DNA from: Chromohalobacter beijerinckii
GTDB taxonomy: Bacteria; Pseudomonadota; Gammaproteobacteria; Pseudomonadales; Halomonadaceae
Assembly: GCF_023061185.1 (NCBI RefSeq)
Contig: NZ_JAKGAK010000004.1
Coordinates: 1 to 64,000 of the forward strand
Direction: 5' to 3'
DNA: 64,000 nucleotides
In this document: positions 6,138 through 16,195 of the stretch, one piece after another
Position numbering within the stretch: position 1 is the stretch's first letter
Layout: each line of letters starts with the position of its first letter
Made by a program: the position numbers and the translations under genes
Notes under the pieces: model-generated
Told to the model about the DNA's origin: nothing
Databases searched by the model: none
Seen by the model: the letters and a program-made list of their open reading frames with translations, nothing else

Positions 6138-7595
6138 ATGGAGTCCCTTCAGGAGAACTCGCTGTTTCGCCCCTTTGCCTATATAGACGGCAATTGGGTG
6201 GCAGCGGACAGCGGCGAACAGATCGAGGTCGACGATCCGGCCACCGGTGAGATCGTGGGGCGCATGCCCAAGCTAGGGCGAGCCGAGACCGAACGTGCCA
6301 TCGAAGCCGCCGATTCGGCCTGGCCGGCTTGGCGTGCCCTGACGGCGCAAGAGCGCGCGGATACCTTGATGAAATGGTACGACCTGATGCTCGAGCATCA
6401 GGACGAACTGGCGGCGATCATGACCGCCGAGCAGGGCAAACCGATCAAGGAAGCGGCCGGTGAGATCGCTTATGCGGCTAGCTTCCTGCGCTGGTTCGCC
6501 GAAGAAGCGCGGCGCGTCTATGGCGACACCATTCCCGCGGCCAAGTCCAACCAACGCATCGTGGTGCTCAAGCAGCCGGTCGGCGTCGTCGGGGCGATCA
6601 CGCCGTGGAATTTCCCGTCTTCCATGATCACTCGCAAGGCGGCCGCAGCATTGGCGGCGGGGTGTCCGATCGTCATCAAGCCGGCCAGCCAGACGCCGTT
6701 TTCCGCTACCGCGCTGGCGGCGTTGGCCGAGCAGGCTGGGGTGCCGCGCGGCGTGTTCAATGTGGTGCCGGGGCGCGCCAGCGAGATCGGCAAGGCGATG
6801 ACCGAATCGCCTGTGGTACGCAAGATTACCTTCACCGGCTCGACTGATGTGGGCAGCCAATTGATGGCCGGCGCCGCCGAGCATATCCAGAAGATTTCTC
6901 TGGAGCTGGGAGGGAACGCACCATTTTTGGTCTTCGAGGACGCCGATCTCGATGCCGCCGTCGAGGGGGCAATGGCCAGCAAGTTCCGCAATGCCGGTCA
7001 GACCTGCGTATGCACCAATCGCTTCCTGGTGCAGTCCAGCGTGATTAACGCCTTCAGCGAAAAGCTGGCGGCGGCCATGAACAGCGAATTACACGTCGGC
7101 CCCGGGACCGAAGAAGGCGTGAATATCGGGCCGTTGATCGACGACGATGCCGTCGCCAAAGTCTCCGAGCATATTCAGGATGCCGTCGACAAAGGCGCCG
7201 AACTGCTGTTGGGCGGCCATACGCATCCACTGGGTGGGCGCTTTTTCACACCAACATTGGTGAGCCACGCGAATGCCGATATGAAGGTCGCGCACGAAGA
7301 AACCTTCGGGCCTTTGGCGGCGGTGCTGCCGTTCGATGACGAGGAAGACGCCGTGCAGATGGCCAACGATACGCGCTTTGGGCTGGCATCGTACTTCTAC
7401 GCCAACGACCTGAGCCGTGTATGGCGTGTGGCCGAAGCGCTGGAGTACGGCATGGTCGGCATCAACACAGGGCTGATCTCCAACGCCAGTGCGCCGTTCG
7501 GAGGTGTCAAGGCCTCGGGGCTGGGGCGTGAAGGCTCCAAGTACGGTATCGACGAGTACATGGAAACCAAGTATCTGTGCATGGATCTAGGCTAA
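6138..7595 (+). CDS. gabD: NAD(P)+-dependent succinate-semialdehyde dehydrogenase
   Basis: 485 aa aldehyde dehydrogenase of the GabD type. Oxidises succinate semialdehyde to succinate in GABA and polyamine breakdown. Active-site features: Asn158 in TPWNFPSSM, Glu256 in LELGG, catalytic Cys290 in GQTCVC (the second Cys two residues later is the redox-switch position seen in GabD), and the C-terminal FGGVKASGLGREGSKYG block. AAGGAG precedes ATG 6138. No gabT is adjacent, so it stands alone, and the substrate could also be glutarate semialdehyde. It ends at a strong terminator facing purH. Confidence 0.9.
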   Translation: MESLQENSLFRPFAYIDGNWVAADSGEQIEVDDPATGEIVGRMPKLGRAETERAIEAADSAWPAWRALTAQERADTLMKWYDLMLEHQDELAAIMTAEQGKPIKEAAGEIAYAASFLRWFAEEARRVYGDTIPAAKSNQRIVVLKQPVGVVGAITPWNFPSSMITRKAAAALAAGCPIVIKPASQTPFSATALAALAEQAGVPRGVFNVVPGRASEIGKAMTESPVVRKITFTGSTDVGSQLMAGAAEHIQKISLELGGNAPFLVFEDADLDAAVEGAMASKFRNAGQTCVCTNRFLVQSSVINAFSEKLAAAMNSELHVGPGTEEGVNIGPLIDDDAVAKVSEHIQDAVDKGAELLLGGHTHPLGGRFFTPTLVSHANADMKVAHEETFGPLAAVLPFDDEEDAVQMANDTRFGLASYFYANDLSRVWRVAEALEYGMVGINTGLISNASAPFGGVKASGLGREGSKYGIDEYMETKYLCMDLG

Positions 7596-7642
7596 ACGCC
7601 GAAAGCTCGAAGCGCGGCGCGACACGCCTGGACGTGTGAAGA

Positions 7643-7677
7643 AAAACACCCTGCCGGATGCACCGGCAGGGTGTTTT
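7643..7677. terminator. Strong bidirectional terminator between gabD and purH
   Basis: A perfect 15-bp stem (7643-7657 with 7663-7677) with loop ATGCA; the outer pairs are AAAA/TTTT, giving a U tract in both directions. It serves the convergent gabD (+) and purH (-). Confidence 0.9.
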
Positions 7678-7700
7678 GCTATCGGCGGTACTTAGGCTGT

Positions 7701-7728
7701 CTTCGAGCTTCGAGCTTCGAGCTTCGAG
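7701..7728. repeat. Heptamer tandem array, four CTTCGAG units
   Basis: Four exact copies of CTTCGAG lie just before the purH stop. The inverted sequence AAGCTCGAAGC stands at 7603-7613 just after the gabD stop, so the gap can fold back on itself around the terminator. A related array is at 31497-31531 in another convergent gap. Confidence 0.85.
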
Positions 7729-7730
7729 CG

Positions 7731-9320
7731 TCAGTGCCTGAAGTGACGCATATCGGTGAAGACCATGGCGATGCCGGCTTCGTTGGCGGCGTCGATCACT
7801 TCCTGGTCACGCATTGAACCGCCAGGCTGGATGACGGCAGTGATGCCGGCAGCGGCGGCGGCGTCAATGCCATCGCGGAAGGGGAAGAAGGCGTCTGAGG
7901 CCATCACCGAGCCGGGTACTTCCAGGCCTTCGTCGGCGGCCTTGATGCCGGCGATCTTGGCCGAGTAGACGCGGCTCATCTGCCCGGCGCCCACGCCAAT
8001 GGTCTGACCGTGCTTGGCATAGACGATGGCATTGGACTTGACGAACTTGGCGACCTTCCAGGCAAAGCTGAGATCGCTTAGCTCCTGGTCGCTGGGGGCG
8101 CGCTCGGTGACGGTGCGCAGGTGTTCGGATTCGACCATGCCCTGGTCACGGTCTTGGACCAAGAGCCCACCGGTGACGCGCTTGAAGTCATGAGCGGGAC
8201 GCGGCTGGCTGGGCCAGTGCTTGCTGACATCGAGCAGGCGCACGTTTTTCTTCCCAGCGACGATCTCGGCGGCGGCGGCGTCGATGCCTGGTGCGATGAT
8301 GACTTCCACGAACTGGCGGTCGACGATGGCACGTGCCGTATCGGCATCCAGCGGGCGGTTGAAGGCGATGATACCGCCGAAAGCGCTGGTGGGGTCGGTA
8401 GCGAACGCGCTCTGATAGGCAGCAAGCGGCGTGTCGGCGACGGCGACGCCGCAAGGGTTGGCATGTTTGACGATGACGCAGGCTGTCTCGTTGAAGACCT
8501 TGACGCACTCGAAGGCAGCATCGGTATCGGCGACGTTATTGAACGACAATGCTTTGCCTTGAAGCTGTTCTGCCGTGGTCACGCTGGCTTCGACGGCATC
8601 TGCCTCGGCATAGAAGGCCGCTTGCTGATGTGGGTTCTCACCGTAGCGCATCGCCTGTTTTTTCTGGAACTGCACGTTATAGGTCCGCGGGAAGTCGCTT
8701 TCGCCGCCTTCCACCAGAGTACCCAGATAGTTGGCGATGGCGCCGTCGTAGCCTGCGGTATGCTCGAAGGCCTTGACCGCCAGATCGAAGCGCAACGTTG
8801 CGCCAACGCCGCCATGTGTGCGTATGTCGTCAAGCACGCGGCCATAGTCGGACGCATTGACCACGATGCTGGTATGCGCGTGGTTCTTGGCACAGGCGCG
8901 GACCATGGTGGGTCCACCGATGTCGATGTTCTCGATGGCCTCTTCCAGCGTGCAATCCTCGCGCGCCACGGTGTCGGCGAAGGGGTAGAGGTTGACCACA
9001 ACCATGTCGATGGCGTCGATGCCATGCTCGGCCATCACCTCGTCATCCTGCCCACGGCGCCCGAGGATGCCGCCGTGAATCTTGGGGTGCAGCGTCTTGA
9101 CGCGGCCATCCATGATTTCCGGAAACCCCGTATGTTGCGAGACTTCCGTCACCGGGATGCCGTTCTCGCTGAGCAGGCGAAAGGTGCCGCCGGTGGAGAG
9201 CAGGGCGACGCCGTGCGTGCTGAGTTCGCGAGCAAAATCGACGATGCCGGTCTTGTCGGACACGCTGATCAATGCGCGACGCACGGGCTGGGGAGACGAG
9301 GATGCGGTGTGATCGGCCAT
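7731..9320 (-). CDS. purH: Bifunctional AICAR formyltransferase / IMP cyclohydrolase
   Basis: 529 aa, the standard PurH length. It carries out the last two steps of IMP synthesis. The N-terminal IMP cyclohydrolase domain starts with [19 protein letters not shown] and contains [10 protein letters not shown] and [15 protein letters not shown]; the C-terminal formyltransferase domain has the catalytic KHANPCGVA segment and the closing block [24 protein letters not shown]. No PurR box is visible in the 100 bp upstream. It follows fis on the same strand after a weak hairpin. Confidence 0.97.
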   Translation of the reverse strand: MADHTASSSPQPVRRALISVSDKTGIVDFARELSTHGVALLSTGGTFRLLSENGIPVTEVSQHTGFPEIMDGRVKTLHPKIHGGILGRRGQDDEVMAEHGIDAIDMVVVNLYPFADTVAREDCTLEEAIENIDIGGPTMVRACAKNHAHTSIVVNASDYGRVLDDIRTHGGVGATLRFDLAVKAFEHTAGYDGAIANYLGTLVEGGESDFPRTYNVQFQKKQAMRYGENPHQQAAFYAEADAVEASVTTAEQLQGKALSFNNVADTDAAFECVKVFNETACVIVKHANPCGVAVADTPLAAYQSAFATDPTSAFGGIIAFNRPLDADTARAIVDRQFVEVIIAPGIDAAAAEIVAGKKNVRLLDVSKHWPSQPRPAHDFKRVTGGLLVQDRDQGMVESEHLRTVTERAPSDQELSDLSFAWKVAKFVKSNAIVYAKHGQTIGVGAGQMSRVYSAKIAGIKAADEGLEVPGSVMASDAFFPFRDGIDAAAAAGITAVIQPGGSMRDQEVIDAANEAGIAMVFTDMRHFRH

Positions 9321-9382
9321 GAGGCTCCACTCTTGAAAGGTGAGGGACGATTGACGCCAGACGATAGCGTGAAACGTGAAGC

Positions 9383-9399
9383 GCGCCCGGCGAGGGCGC
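9383..9399 (-). terminator. Weak terminator-like hairpin after fis
   Basis: GCGCCC (9383-9388) pairs with GGGCGC (9394-9399) around a 5-nt loop in the fis-purH gap. The minus-strand tail is only moderately T-rich, so it may attenuate, not stop, dusB-fis transcription. Confidence 0.35.
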
Positions 9400-9420
9400 C
9401 CCTGTTAGATCGGTTTGGAC

Positions 9421-9720
9421 TCAGATCAGGTCGTACTGCTTGAGTTTCTTGCGCAGGGTGCCGCGATTGAGGCCCAGCATGTCGGCGGCGCGTGTCTGAT
9501 TGCCGTCGGCATAGCGCATCACAGCCTCTAGCAAGGGCACTTCGACCTCAGTCAGCACCATGCCATAAAGGTCACTGACCGTTTCGCCATCCAGGTGGCC
9601 GAAGTAGCGCTGCATGGCGAGCTCGACCGACTCACGCAGGGTTTGCTGATGCGCTGGAGATGCCGTGGCGCTGGCATCGAGCGTATTCTGATCGATTGGA
9701 AATGCTTGCCTGCTGGTCAT
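9421..9720 (-). CDS. fis: DNA-binding protein Fis
   Basis: 99 aa, one residue off E. coli Fis (98). Nucleoid protein that bends DNA and activates rRNA and tRNA promoters during fast growth. The C-terminal helix-turn-helix is clear ([20 protein letters not shown], about 75-95), and [13 protein letters not shown] is the conserved dimer helix. Its ATG overlaps the dusB stop by 4 nt, reproducing the dusB-fis operon of enterics and implying translational coupling. Confidence 0.97.
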   Translation of the reverse strand: MTSRQAFPIDQNTLDASATASPAHQQTLRESVELAMQRYFGHLDGETVSDLYGMVLTEVEVPLLEAVMRYADGNQTRAADMLGLNRGTLRKKLKQYDLI

Positions 9721-10748
9721 GCTGCATTGCTTCCATTTGAGGCCAACGCCGGTGCATCGTAGGCGAGCGCATCCACGAAGCGGTGTTGGGCCGAGGGCTG
9801 TTCCAGAACGTTGAAGCGTGCGCGCAATGCCGCTGCTTGTGGGCGAGTGGCGAGATACCAGCCCACATGCTTGCGTGCGATGCGCACCCCCATGTGCTCA
9901 CCGTAAAAGGTATGCAGTGCCTCGAGATGACGGTGCATCACAGCGGCGATTTCTGCGGGCGTCGGACGCGCTAGGGTGTCACCGGTACGTAAGTAGTGCT
10001 CGATCTCGCGAAAGATCCACGGATTGCCTTGGGCGCCGCGTCCGATCATGACCGCATCGGCCTTAGTGTAGTCGAGGACGCGGGCGGCTTTCTCGGCGCT
10101 GTCGATATCGCCATTGGCAAACACCGGCAGCGATACTGCCTGTTTGATGGCGGCGATGGTGTCGTATTCGGCATCGCCGCGATAACGCTGCTCGCGAGTA
10201 CGGCCATGCACCGCGAGTGCTTGAATGCCAGCGGCCTCGGCCAGTTGTGCCACGCGTATGCCGTTGCGCGACTCCGAGCACCACCCGGTACGGATCTTCA
10301 ATGTCACCGGGACATCCACGGCCGCCACGACGCTCTCGAGAATTGCTGCGACCAGGCGCTCATCACGCAATAGCGCGGAGCCGGCAGCCTTGTTGCAGAC
10401 CTTCTTGGCGGGGCACCCCATGTTGATGTCGACGATCTCGGCGCCTTGCGCGACATTGAGGCGCGCGGCTTCGGCCAGCATTTCCGGGTCGCCGCCGGCG
10501 ATCTGTACATCGCGCGGGCCGGGCTCGCCGGCATGATCGAGCCTTTGCCGCGACTTACGGGTATGCCATAGGCGCGCGTCGGCAGTGACCATTTCCGAAA
10601 CGACCAGACCCGCGCCGAGCTCTCGACACAATTGCCGGAACGGGCGATCGGTAACGCCCGCCATGGGCGCGAGAATCGCCCGGTTAGGCAATGTATAAGG
10701 GCCGATGCGCGGCAACGGCGTCACCGGAGATGAGACGTGGGTCGACAT
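9717..10748 (-). CDS. dusB: tRNA-dihydrouridine synthase B
   Basis: 343 aa FMN-dependent TIM-barrel enzyme that reduces uridine 17 in the tRNA D loop. Visible: [13 protein letters not shown] (27-39), [33 protein letters not shown] with the catalytic-loop Cys118, LKIRTGW and [12 protein letters not shown] (phosphate-binding loop). An upstream GTG at 10751 would add one residue; neither start has a clear Shine-Dalgarno. It leads the dusB-fis operon from a sigma70-like promoter at 10781-10809. The short C-terminal tail after 320 is variable among DusB proteins. Confidence 0.95.
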   Translation of the reverse strand: MSTHVSSPVTPLPRIGPYTLPNRAILAPMAGVTDRPFRQLCRELGAGLVVSEMVTADARLWHTRKSRQRLDHAGEPGPRDVQIAGGDPEMLAEAARLNVAQGAEIVDINMGCPAKKVCNKAAGSALLRDERLVAAILESVVAAVDVPVTLKIRTGWCSESRNGIRVAQLAEAAGIQALAVHGRTREQRYRGDAEYDTIAAIKQAVSLPVFANGDIDSAEKAARVLDYTKADAVMIGRGAQGNPWIFREIEHYLRTGDTLARPTPAEIAAVMHRHLEALHTFYGEHMGVRIARKHVGWYLATRPQAAALRARFNVLEQPSAQHRFVDALAYDAPALASNGSNAA

Positions 10749-10780
10749 CACGAGACGTGTCTAGGTGGTGAAAGGGGCTT

Positions 10781-10809
10781 ATGATAGCCGCCAGAACGAT
10801 GTTCTTGAA
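10781..10809 (-). promoter_or_regulatory. Predicted sigma70 promoter of dusB-fis
   Basis: On the minus strand -35 TTCAAG (10809-10804) and -10 TATCAT (10786-10781) are 17 nt apart, about 33 nt before the dusB start. Confidence 0.45.
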
Positions 10810-10842
10810 GGGGCAGTTCGCCGCTCCTCGCGTCAAGCGCGC

Positions 10843-11742
10843 TCATGCCGGCGCCACGCCGGTGATGCGCACCCAACCTTCGCGCTCGTCGGGCGCATCG
10901 AGCAGCATGCCTTGCTCGCGATACGCGTCCATGACCTCATCGGCCTGGCCGGCGAGAATGCCCGACAAGGCCAGGCGTCCTCCTGGGGCCAGATGCGCGC
11001 AGAGCGTGGGCGCGAGCTCGACCAAAGGGCCGGAGAGAATGTTGGCGACCACGACATCATAACGCTCGGCCGCAAGCCGCTCCGGATAGCAAAGCGACAA
11101 ACGCTCATCGGCGATGGCGTTACGCTGGGCGTTTTCACGGCTCGCTTGCAGGGCCTGTGGATCGATATCGGTGCCCGTGGCGTGGTCAGCTCCCAGCTTG
11201 AGCGCGGCGATGGCCAGGATGCCGGAGCCGCAGCCGAAGTCGAGCACTCGGGCGGCGTCGAGGTCGAGGCCGTCGAGCCAGCCCAGGCACAGTGCCGTGG
11301 TCGGATGGGTGCCAGTACCGAAGGCCAGGCCGGGATCGAGCAGAAGGTTGACGGCATCGGGCTCGGGGGCGGCATGCCAACTGGGTACTACCCACAGCCG
11401 TTCGCCCATCTTGAGCGGGGTGAAATCGTCCATCCACTCGCGCTCCCAATCGCGATCGGCGAGCAGCTCGTAGTCGATCTCAGGGCACGGTTCATCGGCC
11501 ATCTCGGCTGCCCACTGCTGGCGGACGCGGTCGAGCATTGGCTCGATGTCTTCCAGGTCGTCGTAGAGGCCGGTCAGGACGGTTTCATCCCACAGCGGCG
11601 TGGTACCGCTTTCGGGCTCGAAGACGGGATCGTCGTAAGCGTCCTGCAGGGTGATGGCCTGAGCACCCTCGGCCAGCAGCAGTTCTTCCAACGTTTCGGC
11701 ATGCTGCGGGGCGATGTGTGCCTTGAGTTGCAGCCAGGGCAT
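10843..11742 (-). CDS. prmA: Ribosomal protein L11 methyltransferase
   Basis: 299 aa, usual PrmA length. It trimethylates L11 lysines and the N-terminus. An N-terminal substrate-recognition domain (1-110) is followed by a SAM-dependent Rossmann domain: [15 protein letters not shown] (135-149), motif [10 protein letters not shown] (166-174), and catalytic [10 protein letters not shown]. It lies 68 bp after accC on the same strand and upstream of dusB; the prmA-dusB-fis order is common in gammaproteobacteria. Confidence 0.96.
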   Translation of the reverse strand: MPWLQLKAHIAPQHAETLEELLLAEGAQAITLQDAYDDPVFEPESGTTPLWDETVLTGLYDDLEDIEPMLDRVRQQWAAEMADEPCPEIDYELLADRDWEREWMDDFTPLKMGERLWVVPSWHAAPEPDAVNLLLDPGLAFGTGTHPTTALCLGWLDGLDLDAARVLDFGCGSGILAIAALKLGADHATGTDIDPQALQASRENAQRNAIADERLSLCYPERLAAERYDVVVANILSGPLVELAPTLCAHLAPGGRLALSGILAGQADEVMDAYREQGMLLDAPDEREGWVRITGVAPA

Positions 11743-11810
11743 GAAGTCTCCTTGAGCATCAACGCAAACGGGACGGCTAAGGCCGCCCCGTATCGAGTCG
11801 CGTGGGCTGA

Positions 11811-13157
11811 TCAGGTCAGGCCAAGCTTCTTCTCGAGGTAGTGAATATTTACCCCGCCTTGCTGGAACGCGCTATCGCGGACCAGATCCTTTTGTAGATC
11901 GATATTGGTCTTGATGCCTTCGACCAGTAGCTCGTCGAGGGCATTGCGCATGCGCGTCAATGCTGTCTCGCGACTGGCGCCCCAAGTGATCAACTTGCCG
12001 ATCAATGAGTCGTAGTGTGGCGGCACGCTATAGCCGGTGTAGATATGCGAATCCATGCGTACACCCAGGCCGCCCGGCGCGTGGTAGAGGTCGATCTTGC
12101 CGGGCGAGGGCATGAAGGTGCGTGAATCCTCGGCGTTGATGCGGCACTCGAAGGCGTGCCCGTTGAGCTGGACATCCTCCTGGGTGATCGACAATGGCAA
12201 GCCGGAAGCGATGCGCAGCTGTTCCTTGACGATGTCTACGCCGGTGACCATTTCGGAGACCGGGTGTTCGACCTGAACGCGGGTGTTCATCTCGATGAAG
12301 AAGAACTGTCCGTTTTCATACAGAAACTCGAAGGTGCCGGCGCCGCGGTAGTTGATCTCGATGCAGGCATCGATGCAGGCCTTGAAAACGTTCTCGCGGG
12401 CCTGGGGCTCGAGATGAGGTGCCGGCGCCTCTTCCAGTACCTTCTGGTGACGGCGCTGCAGGGAGCAATCGCGATCGTAGAGATGAATGGCGTTGCCTTG
12501 GCCGTCGGCAAGCACCTGGACCTCGACGTGACGCGGGTTCTCGAGGAACTTCTCCATGTACAGCGTGCCGTCGCCGAACGACGTATTAGCCTCGTTGCGT
12601 GTCACGCTGACTGAGGAAAGCAGGCTATCCTCGCTGTGCACCACGCGCATTCCGCGCCCGCCACCGCCGGCGGCTGCTTTGATGATGACTGGATAGCCAA
12701 TGCGTTGCGCGGTAGCCAGTATGGCTTCGTCGTTATCTTCGGGGAGCGGGCCATCGGAGCCGGGCACGGTGGGTACGCCGGCTGCTTTCATCGCCGAAAT
12801 GGCGCTGACCTTGTCGCCCATCATGCGGATGGTTTCGGCACGCGGACCGACGAATACGAAGCCCGAACGCTCGACCTGCTCGGCGAAGTTGGCGTTCTCG
12901 GAGAGAAAGCCATAGCCGGGATGGATGGCGCTGGAATCGGTGACCTCGGCGGCGCTGATCAGCGCAGGGATATTCAGATACGACTGCGCGGAGGAGGCCG
13001 GCCCGATGCACACGGCTTCGTCAGCCAGACGTACGTGCATGAGTTCGCGGTCCGCCTTGGAGTGAACCGCTACGGTCTTGATGCCCAGCTCCTTGCAGGC
13101 GCGCAGTACGCGAAGGGCGATCTCGCCACGATTGGCGATGAGTACCTTGTCCAACAT
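11811..13157 (-). CDS. accC: Acetyl-CoA carboxylase, biotin carboxylase subunit
   Basis: 448 aa, E. coli size. It carboxylates the biotin on AccB using ATP and bicarbonate, the first step of fatty-acid synthesis. ATP-grasp features: opening [19 protein letters not shown], Lys160 with the Gly-rich loop AGGGGRGMR, Mg-binding [17 protein letters not shown]. It follows accB by 70 bp on the same strand, the standard accBC operon. Confidence 0.98.
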   Translation of the reverse strand: MLDKVLIANRGEIALRVLRACKELGIKTVAVHSKADRELMHVRLADEAVCIGPASSAQSYLNIPALISAAEVTDSSAIHPGYGFLSENANFAEQVERSGFVFVGPRAETIRMMGDKVSAISAMKAAGVPTVPGSDGPLPEDNDEAILATAQRIGYPVIIKAAAGGGGRGMRVVHSEDSLLSSVSVTRNEANTSFGDGTLYMEKFLENPRHVEVQVLADGQGNAIHLYDRDCSLQRRHQKVLEEAPAPHLEPQARENVFKACIDACIEINYRGAGTFEFLYENGQFFFIEMNTRVQVEHPVSEMVTGVDIVKEQLRIASGLPLSITQEDVQLNGHAFECRINAEDSRTFMPSPGKIDLYHAPGGLGVRMDSHIYTGYSVPPHYDSLIGKLITWGASRETALTRMRNALDELLVEGIKTNIDLQKDLVRDSAFQQGGVNIHYLEKKLGLT

Positions 13158-13227
13158 AGTGTCGTCCGTCTCTATGTAAGCTCGGAAGCGGTTTGCGATC
13201 GACCGCTAATGGTGATCGCAAGCGGCT

Positions 13228-13686
13228 TCAAGAGATGATGACCATCGGCTGATCGAATTCGACCGGTTCGCCGTCCTCGACCATGATGGCTTCGATCACG
13301 CCATCCTGATCGGCCTCGATCTGGTTCATCATCTTCATGGCTTCGACGATGCACACGGTCTCGCCTTTCTTGACGCTTTGGCCAACTTCCACGAACGGCT
13401 TGGCGCCCGGCGCCGGCGAGCGATAAAAGGTACCTACCATGGGGGAGGTTACCGGGTGGCCGCTGGGCTCGGCGGGGGCTGCCTCGGCCTCCGGAGCGGC
13501 CGCTACGCTGGGCGCGGCGGGCGCGGGCGCTACGGCCGGAGCGGGGGCCTGGGCCGCGGGCGGTGCGCTGAAGCCACCGGTATGGCGGCTGATACGCACG
13601 GACTCTTCGCCCTCCTGGATTTCGATCTCACTGATATTGGACTCTTCCAGGAGTTCGATGAGTTTCTTGACCTTGCGAATATCCAT
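13228..13686 (-). CDS. accB: Biotin carboxyl carrier protein of acetyl-CoA carboxylase
   Basis: 152 aa from ATG 13686 ([17 protein letters not shown], the canonical start). The longer open frame upstream overlaps aroQ and is spurious. Layout: N-terminal AccC-contact region 1-35, an Ala/Pro-rich flexible linker (about 41-78), and a biotinyl domain with EAMKM at 115-119, biotin on Lys118, and the thumb-containing [16 protein letters not shown]. Sits between aroQ and accC. The linker is long but normal for high-GC genomes. Confidence 0.98.
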   Translation of the reverse strand: MDIRKVKKLIELLEESNISEIEIQEGEESVRISRHTGGFSAPPAAQAPAPAVAPAPAAPSVAAAPEAEAAPAEPSGHPVTSPMVGTFYRSPAPGAKPFVEVGQSVKKGETVCIVEAMKMMNQIEADQDGVIEAIMVEDGEPVEFDQPMVIIS

Positions 13687-13748
13687 AAGCCTGTCTCGAT
13701 CAATGTGAATGTGAGGTGGCGTGGTTTGCCATCGGAGCATGGGCGCCG

Positions 13749-14186
13749 TCAGCCGAGCTGACGTAGCGCGGCCTCCAGGGCAAGCTCGTAACTGTCGGCG
13801 CCGAATCCGGCGATGACGCCGCGAGCGACATCGGAAAAGTACGAATGCGCGCGAAACGGTTCGCGCGCATGCACGTTGGAAAGATGCAGCTCGATGAAAG
13901 GGATGGCGACACCTGTGAGCGCGTCGCGCAAGGCAACGCTGGTATGCGTAAAGGCGGCCGGGTTGATCAGAATGAAGTCGGTGCCATCGTCGCGCGCAGC
14001 GTGCACGCGCTCGACGAGTTGGTGCTCGGCGTTGGACTGTAGCCACTCGAGTTGATGGCCGGCATCAAAGGCGCGCTGGGTCAGGTGCAGACGAATGTCC
14101 TCGAGGGTGGTGGTGCCGTAAACCCCTGGCTCGCGGGTGCCGAGCAGGTTGAGGTTAGGGCCGTTGAGTACGAGAAGCTTCGCCAT
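13749..14186 (-). CDS. aroQ: 3-dehydroquinate dehydratase, type II
   Basis: 145 aa. Dehydrates 3-dehydroquinate in the shikimate pathway; type II enzymes form dodecamers. Seen: [17 protein letters not shown] (8-24) with Arg18 and catalytic Tyr23, VNP-type loop [15 protein letters not shown], and [12 protein letters not shown] with the catalytic His. First gene of the aroQ-accB-accC group, conserved in many gammaproteobacteria. Divergent from the DUF2333 gene. Confidence 0.96.
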   Translation of the reverse strand: MAKLLVLNGPNLNLLGTREPGVYGTTTLEDIRLHLTQRAFDAGHQLEWLQSNAEHQLVERVHAARDDGTDFILINPAAFTHTSVALRDALTGVAIPFIELHLSNVHAREPFRAHSYFSDVARGVIAGFGADSYELALEAALRQLG

Positions 14187-14328
14187 GTCATGGGTCCTGA
14201 TTGACGCTGTTAACCTGTTCAGGATTGGCTTAGATCACGGCACGATCATGCAAGATGCCGCCGCTGGTGCCATATATCGTTAGTGTGGGCGGAGTTTGCC
14301 CAAAAACGGACGAGCTGTCTAGTTTGTG

Positions 14329-14358
14329 TTGGCACAAGCAAAAACGCCACTGCATGAT
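14329..14358 (+). promoter_or_regulatory. Predicted sigma70 promoter of the DUF2333 gene
   Basis: -35 TTGGCA (14329-14334) and -10 CATGAT (14353-14358) are 18 nt apart, 43 nt before the ATG at 14402. Four to five matches per hexamer. Confidence 0.4.
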
Positions 14359-14401
14359 AGGATGGAAGTCATCGCTCTCAACTTCATCACAAGGACGTCT
14401 T

Positions 14402-15412
14402 ATGGCTCTTTTTCGCAAGCGTGAGCGTCACCAGCGCAATGTATTGGAATCGCCCCAGTATGGCTGGATTTGGAAACCCCTGGTCGCCTTGCTGGTTATC
14501 TACCTCGTAGTCTGCGTGGCGCTGGGCGTCTGGTGGAGCCAGCGGCCCGACGATTTCAATGTCGATGACGCAGTGGGCGTGCAGCGCGGCGCGGCGCAGT
14601 CGTCCGGTGCCGAGGCCGCGTCGGACGCTCCTCGCCCAGGCGAGACTGTCACCGCCACTACCTTGACGCTGCTCGGCAGCTTACTCGACAAACCTGGTGG
14701 CTATTTGCGCAACGACATCGCGCCGCCGGGTCTGTGGCTGGATAACATGCCGAGCTGGGAGCACGGCGTGCTTGGGCAAGTACGGGCCATGAGCGCGACC
14801 CTCAATGATCCCATCGCCAGTGACGATGACGACGTGCAACAAGCCGTCGATGCCCTGTCAACGCGTAGTGACGCCTGGCGCTTTCCGTCAGCCGAAGGGC
14901 GTTATCAAGAGGCGCGCGAGGCGCTGCGCGATTACTTGGGGCGCCTGAGTGGGCAGCAGGCGGATTTCTCGCAGGACGCGCCAGCGTTGGCGGCCTGGCT
15001 TGGGCGCGTGCAGACTCGACTTGACCAGCAGACACAGCGTCTGGCAGCGAGTGTGGGAAGCTCAGAGCGTCGCAGTGCCGATATCGAGACCGGCGAGGAT
15101 GGCGAGAGCACACCGTGGTGGCGTGTCGATAATGTTTTCTTCGAAGCGCGCGGCAACACCTGGGCCTTGGTGCACCTGCTCAAGGCGGCCAAGCGTGACT
15201 TTGCACCGGCCATCGAGGAGGCCGGTGTCGGCAAGGCATATGACCGGCTGATCGACGAGCTCGAAGCTTCGCAGGCACGCGTGTGGAGCCCGGTGGTGCT
15301 CAATGGTAGCGGCTTTGGCATCTTCGCCAATCACTCGCTGATGATGGCCAACTACACATTGCGGGCATCGCAACTGATCCAAGGGATACGTAGCGATCTC
15401 GGGTCGCAATAA
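14402..15412 (+). CDS. DUF2333 family membrane-anchored protein
   Basis: 336 aa from ATG 14402, which has AAGGA 6 nt upstream; the frame is open 49 codons further back without a ribosome site. After a basic cytosolic start (LFRKRERHQRN) one membrane segment spans about residues 26-46 (PLVALLVIYLVVCVALGVWW), and the rest is predicted periplasmic: GGYLRNDIAPPGLWLDNMPSWEHGVL and DNVFFEARGNTWALVHLLKA are the conserved family blocks. Function unknown. Stands alone between aroQ (divergent) and ppa (convergent). Confidence 0.85.
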   Translation: MALFRKRERHQRNVLESPQYGWIWKPLVALLVIYLVVCVALGVWWSQRPDDFNVDDAVGVQRGAAQSSGAEAASDAPRPGETVTATTLTLLGSLLDKPGGYLRNDIAPPGLWLDNMPSWEHGVLGQVRAMSATLNDPIASDDDDVQQAVDALSTRSDAWRFPSAEGRYQEAREALRDYLGRLSGQQADFSQDAPALAAWLGRVQTRLDQQTQRLAASVGSSERRSADIETGEDGESTPWWRVDNVFFEARGNTWALVHLLKAAKRDFAPAIEEAGVGKAYDRLIDELEASQARVWSPVVLNGSGFGIFANHSLMMANYTLRASQLIQGIRSDLGSQ

Positions 15413-15425
15413 GCCCCCAACAAAA

Positions 15426-15456
15426 CACCCCGCGGCGGTATGTCCGGCGCGGGGTG
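15426..15456 (-). terminator. Terminator of ppa
   Basis: CACCCCGCG (15426-15434) pairs with CGCGGGGTG (15448-15456), with three more inner pairs. The minus-strand tail TTTTGTT makes it a terminator for ppa; the plus side lacks Ts. Confidence 0.75.
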
Positions 15457-15477
15457 GTGCGGGCGAGAGCGAATGCT

Positions 15478-16008
15478 TCAGGCTTTGGTATAAGCGTCGG
15501 CGGCCTTCTCGATCGCCTTGCGAGCGGCTTCGGCGCCGTCCCAAGAATCGATCTTCACCCATTTGCCTTTCTCGAGATCCTTGTAGTTCTCGAAGAAGTG
15601 CGCGATCTGTTGGCGCAGTAGTTCGGGCAAGTCGGTGACTTCCTGCACGTCGTCATACAGTGCGCTCAGCTTGGAGTGCGGAACGCAGACCAGTTTGGCG
15701 TCTTCACCGGCTTCGTCGGACATGTTGAGTACGCCGACCGGACGCGCACGAATCACGCTGCCTGCTTGAACCGGATACGGCGTGACCACCAGCGCATCAA
15801 GAGGATCGCCGTCGTCGGCCAGTGTGTTGTTGATGAAACCGTAGTTGGCCGGATAGAACATCGGCGTGGCCATGAAGCGGTCGACGACCAGCGCATCCAT
15901 GTCCTTGTCGATCTCGTACTTGATCGGTGCGTGATTGGCGGGGATCTCGATCGCCACATAGACGTCGTTGGGGAGATCCTTGCCTGCGGGAATGTTTTTG
16001 AAACTCAT
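15478..16008 (-). CDS. ppa: Inorganic pyrophosphatase (family I)
   Basis: 176 aa, E. coli PPase length. Hydrolyses pyrophosphate to drive biosynthesis. The family signature [10 protein letters not shown] (Mg-binding Asp residues) lies near residues 66-75, with [21 protein letters not shown] at the start and [13 protein letters not shown] near the end. Single gene with its own terminator. Confidence 0.98.
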   Translation of the reverse strand: MSFKNIPAGKDLPNDVYVAIEIPANHAPIKYEIDKDMDALVVDRFMATPMFYPANYGFINNTLADDGDPLDALVVTPYPVQAGSVIRARPVGVLNMSDEAGEDAKLVCVPHSKLSALYDDVQEVTDLPELLRQQIAHFFENYKDLEKGKWVKIDSWDGAEAARKAIEKAADAYTKA

Positions 16009-16195
16009 CGTCGAGTCCTTGCGGTTTGCAGGTTGAACACCAGCGGGGGAAAATCCGGGAAATTATACGAGTAGCGTCCAGCGTTTACCAACCGGCGTGA
16101 GGCGTACATGGCATCATGCAATCGTCGTCTTGCGTTGTCATGCTCATCGCTTGCGGGAATTATCCGTCTCATCATCATCGACAAGGAGACGATCG

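Noticed and set aside
7701-7728. CRISPR-like array
   Set aside because: Units are 7 nt with no spacers; no cas gene in the window. It is a simple tandem repeat.
9321-9420. PurR operator before purH
   Set aside because: No GCAAACGTTTGC-like palindrome can be found in the gap.
8121-9443. 440-codon open frame on the plus strand opposite purH
   Set aside because: It is exactly antisense to a full-length PurH, has low-complexity GD/VD/AD composition typical of shadow frames in GC-rich genes, and no ribosome site.
10765-11841. 358-codon plus frame opposite prmA
   Set aside because: Antisense to PrmA with no family-like motifs.
14330-14345. sigma54-type -24 element (TGGCAC) before the DUF2333 gene
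   Set aside because: The matching -12 TTGC is absent at the fixed distance.
16097-16195. Earlier start for the PP2C/kinase fusion
   Set aside because: No Shine-Dalgarno, and the 33 extra residues are basic and unlike the family; TTG 16196 has a perfect AAGGAG.
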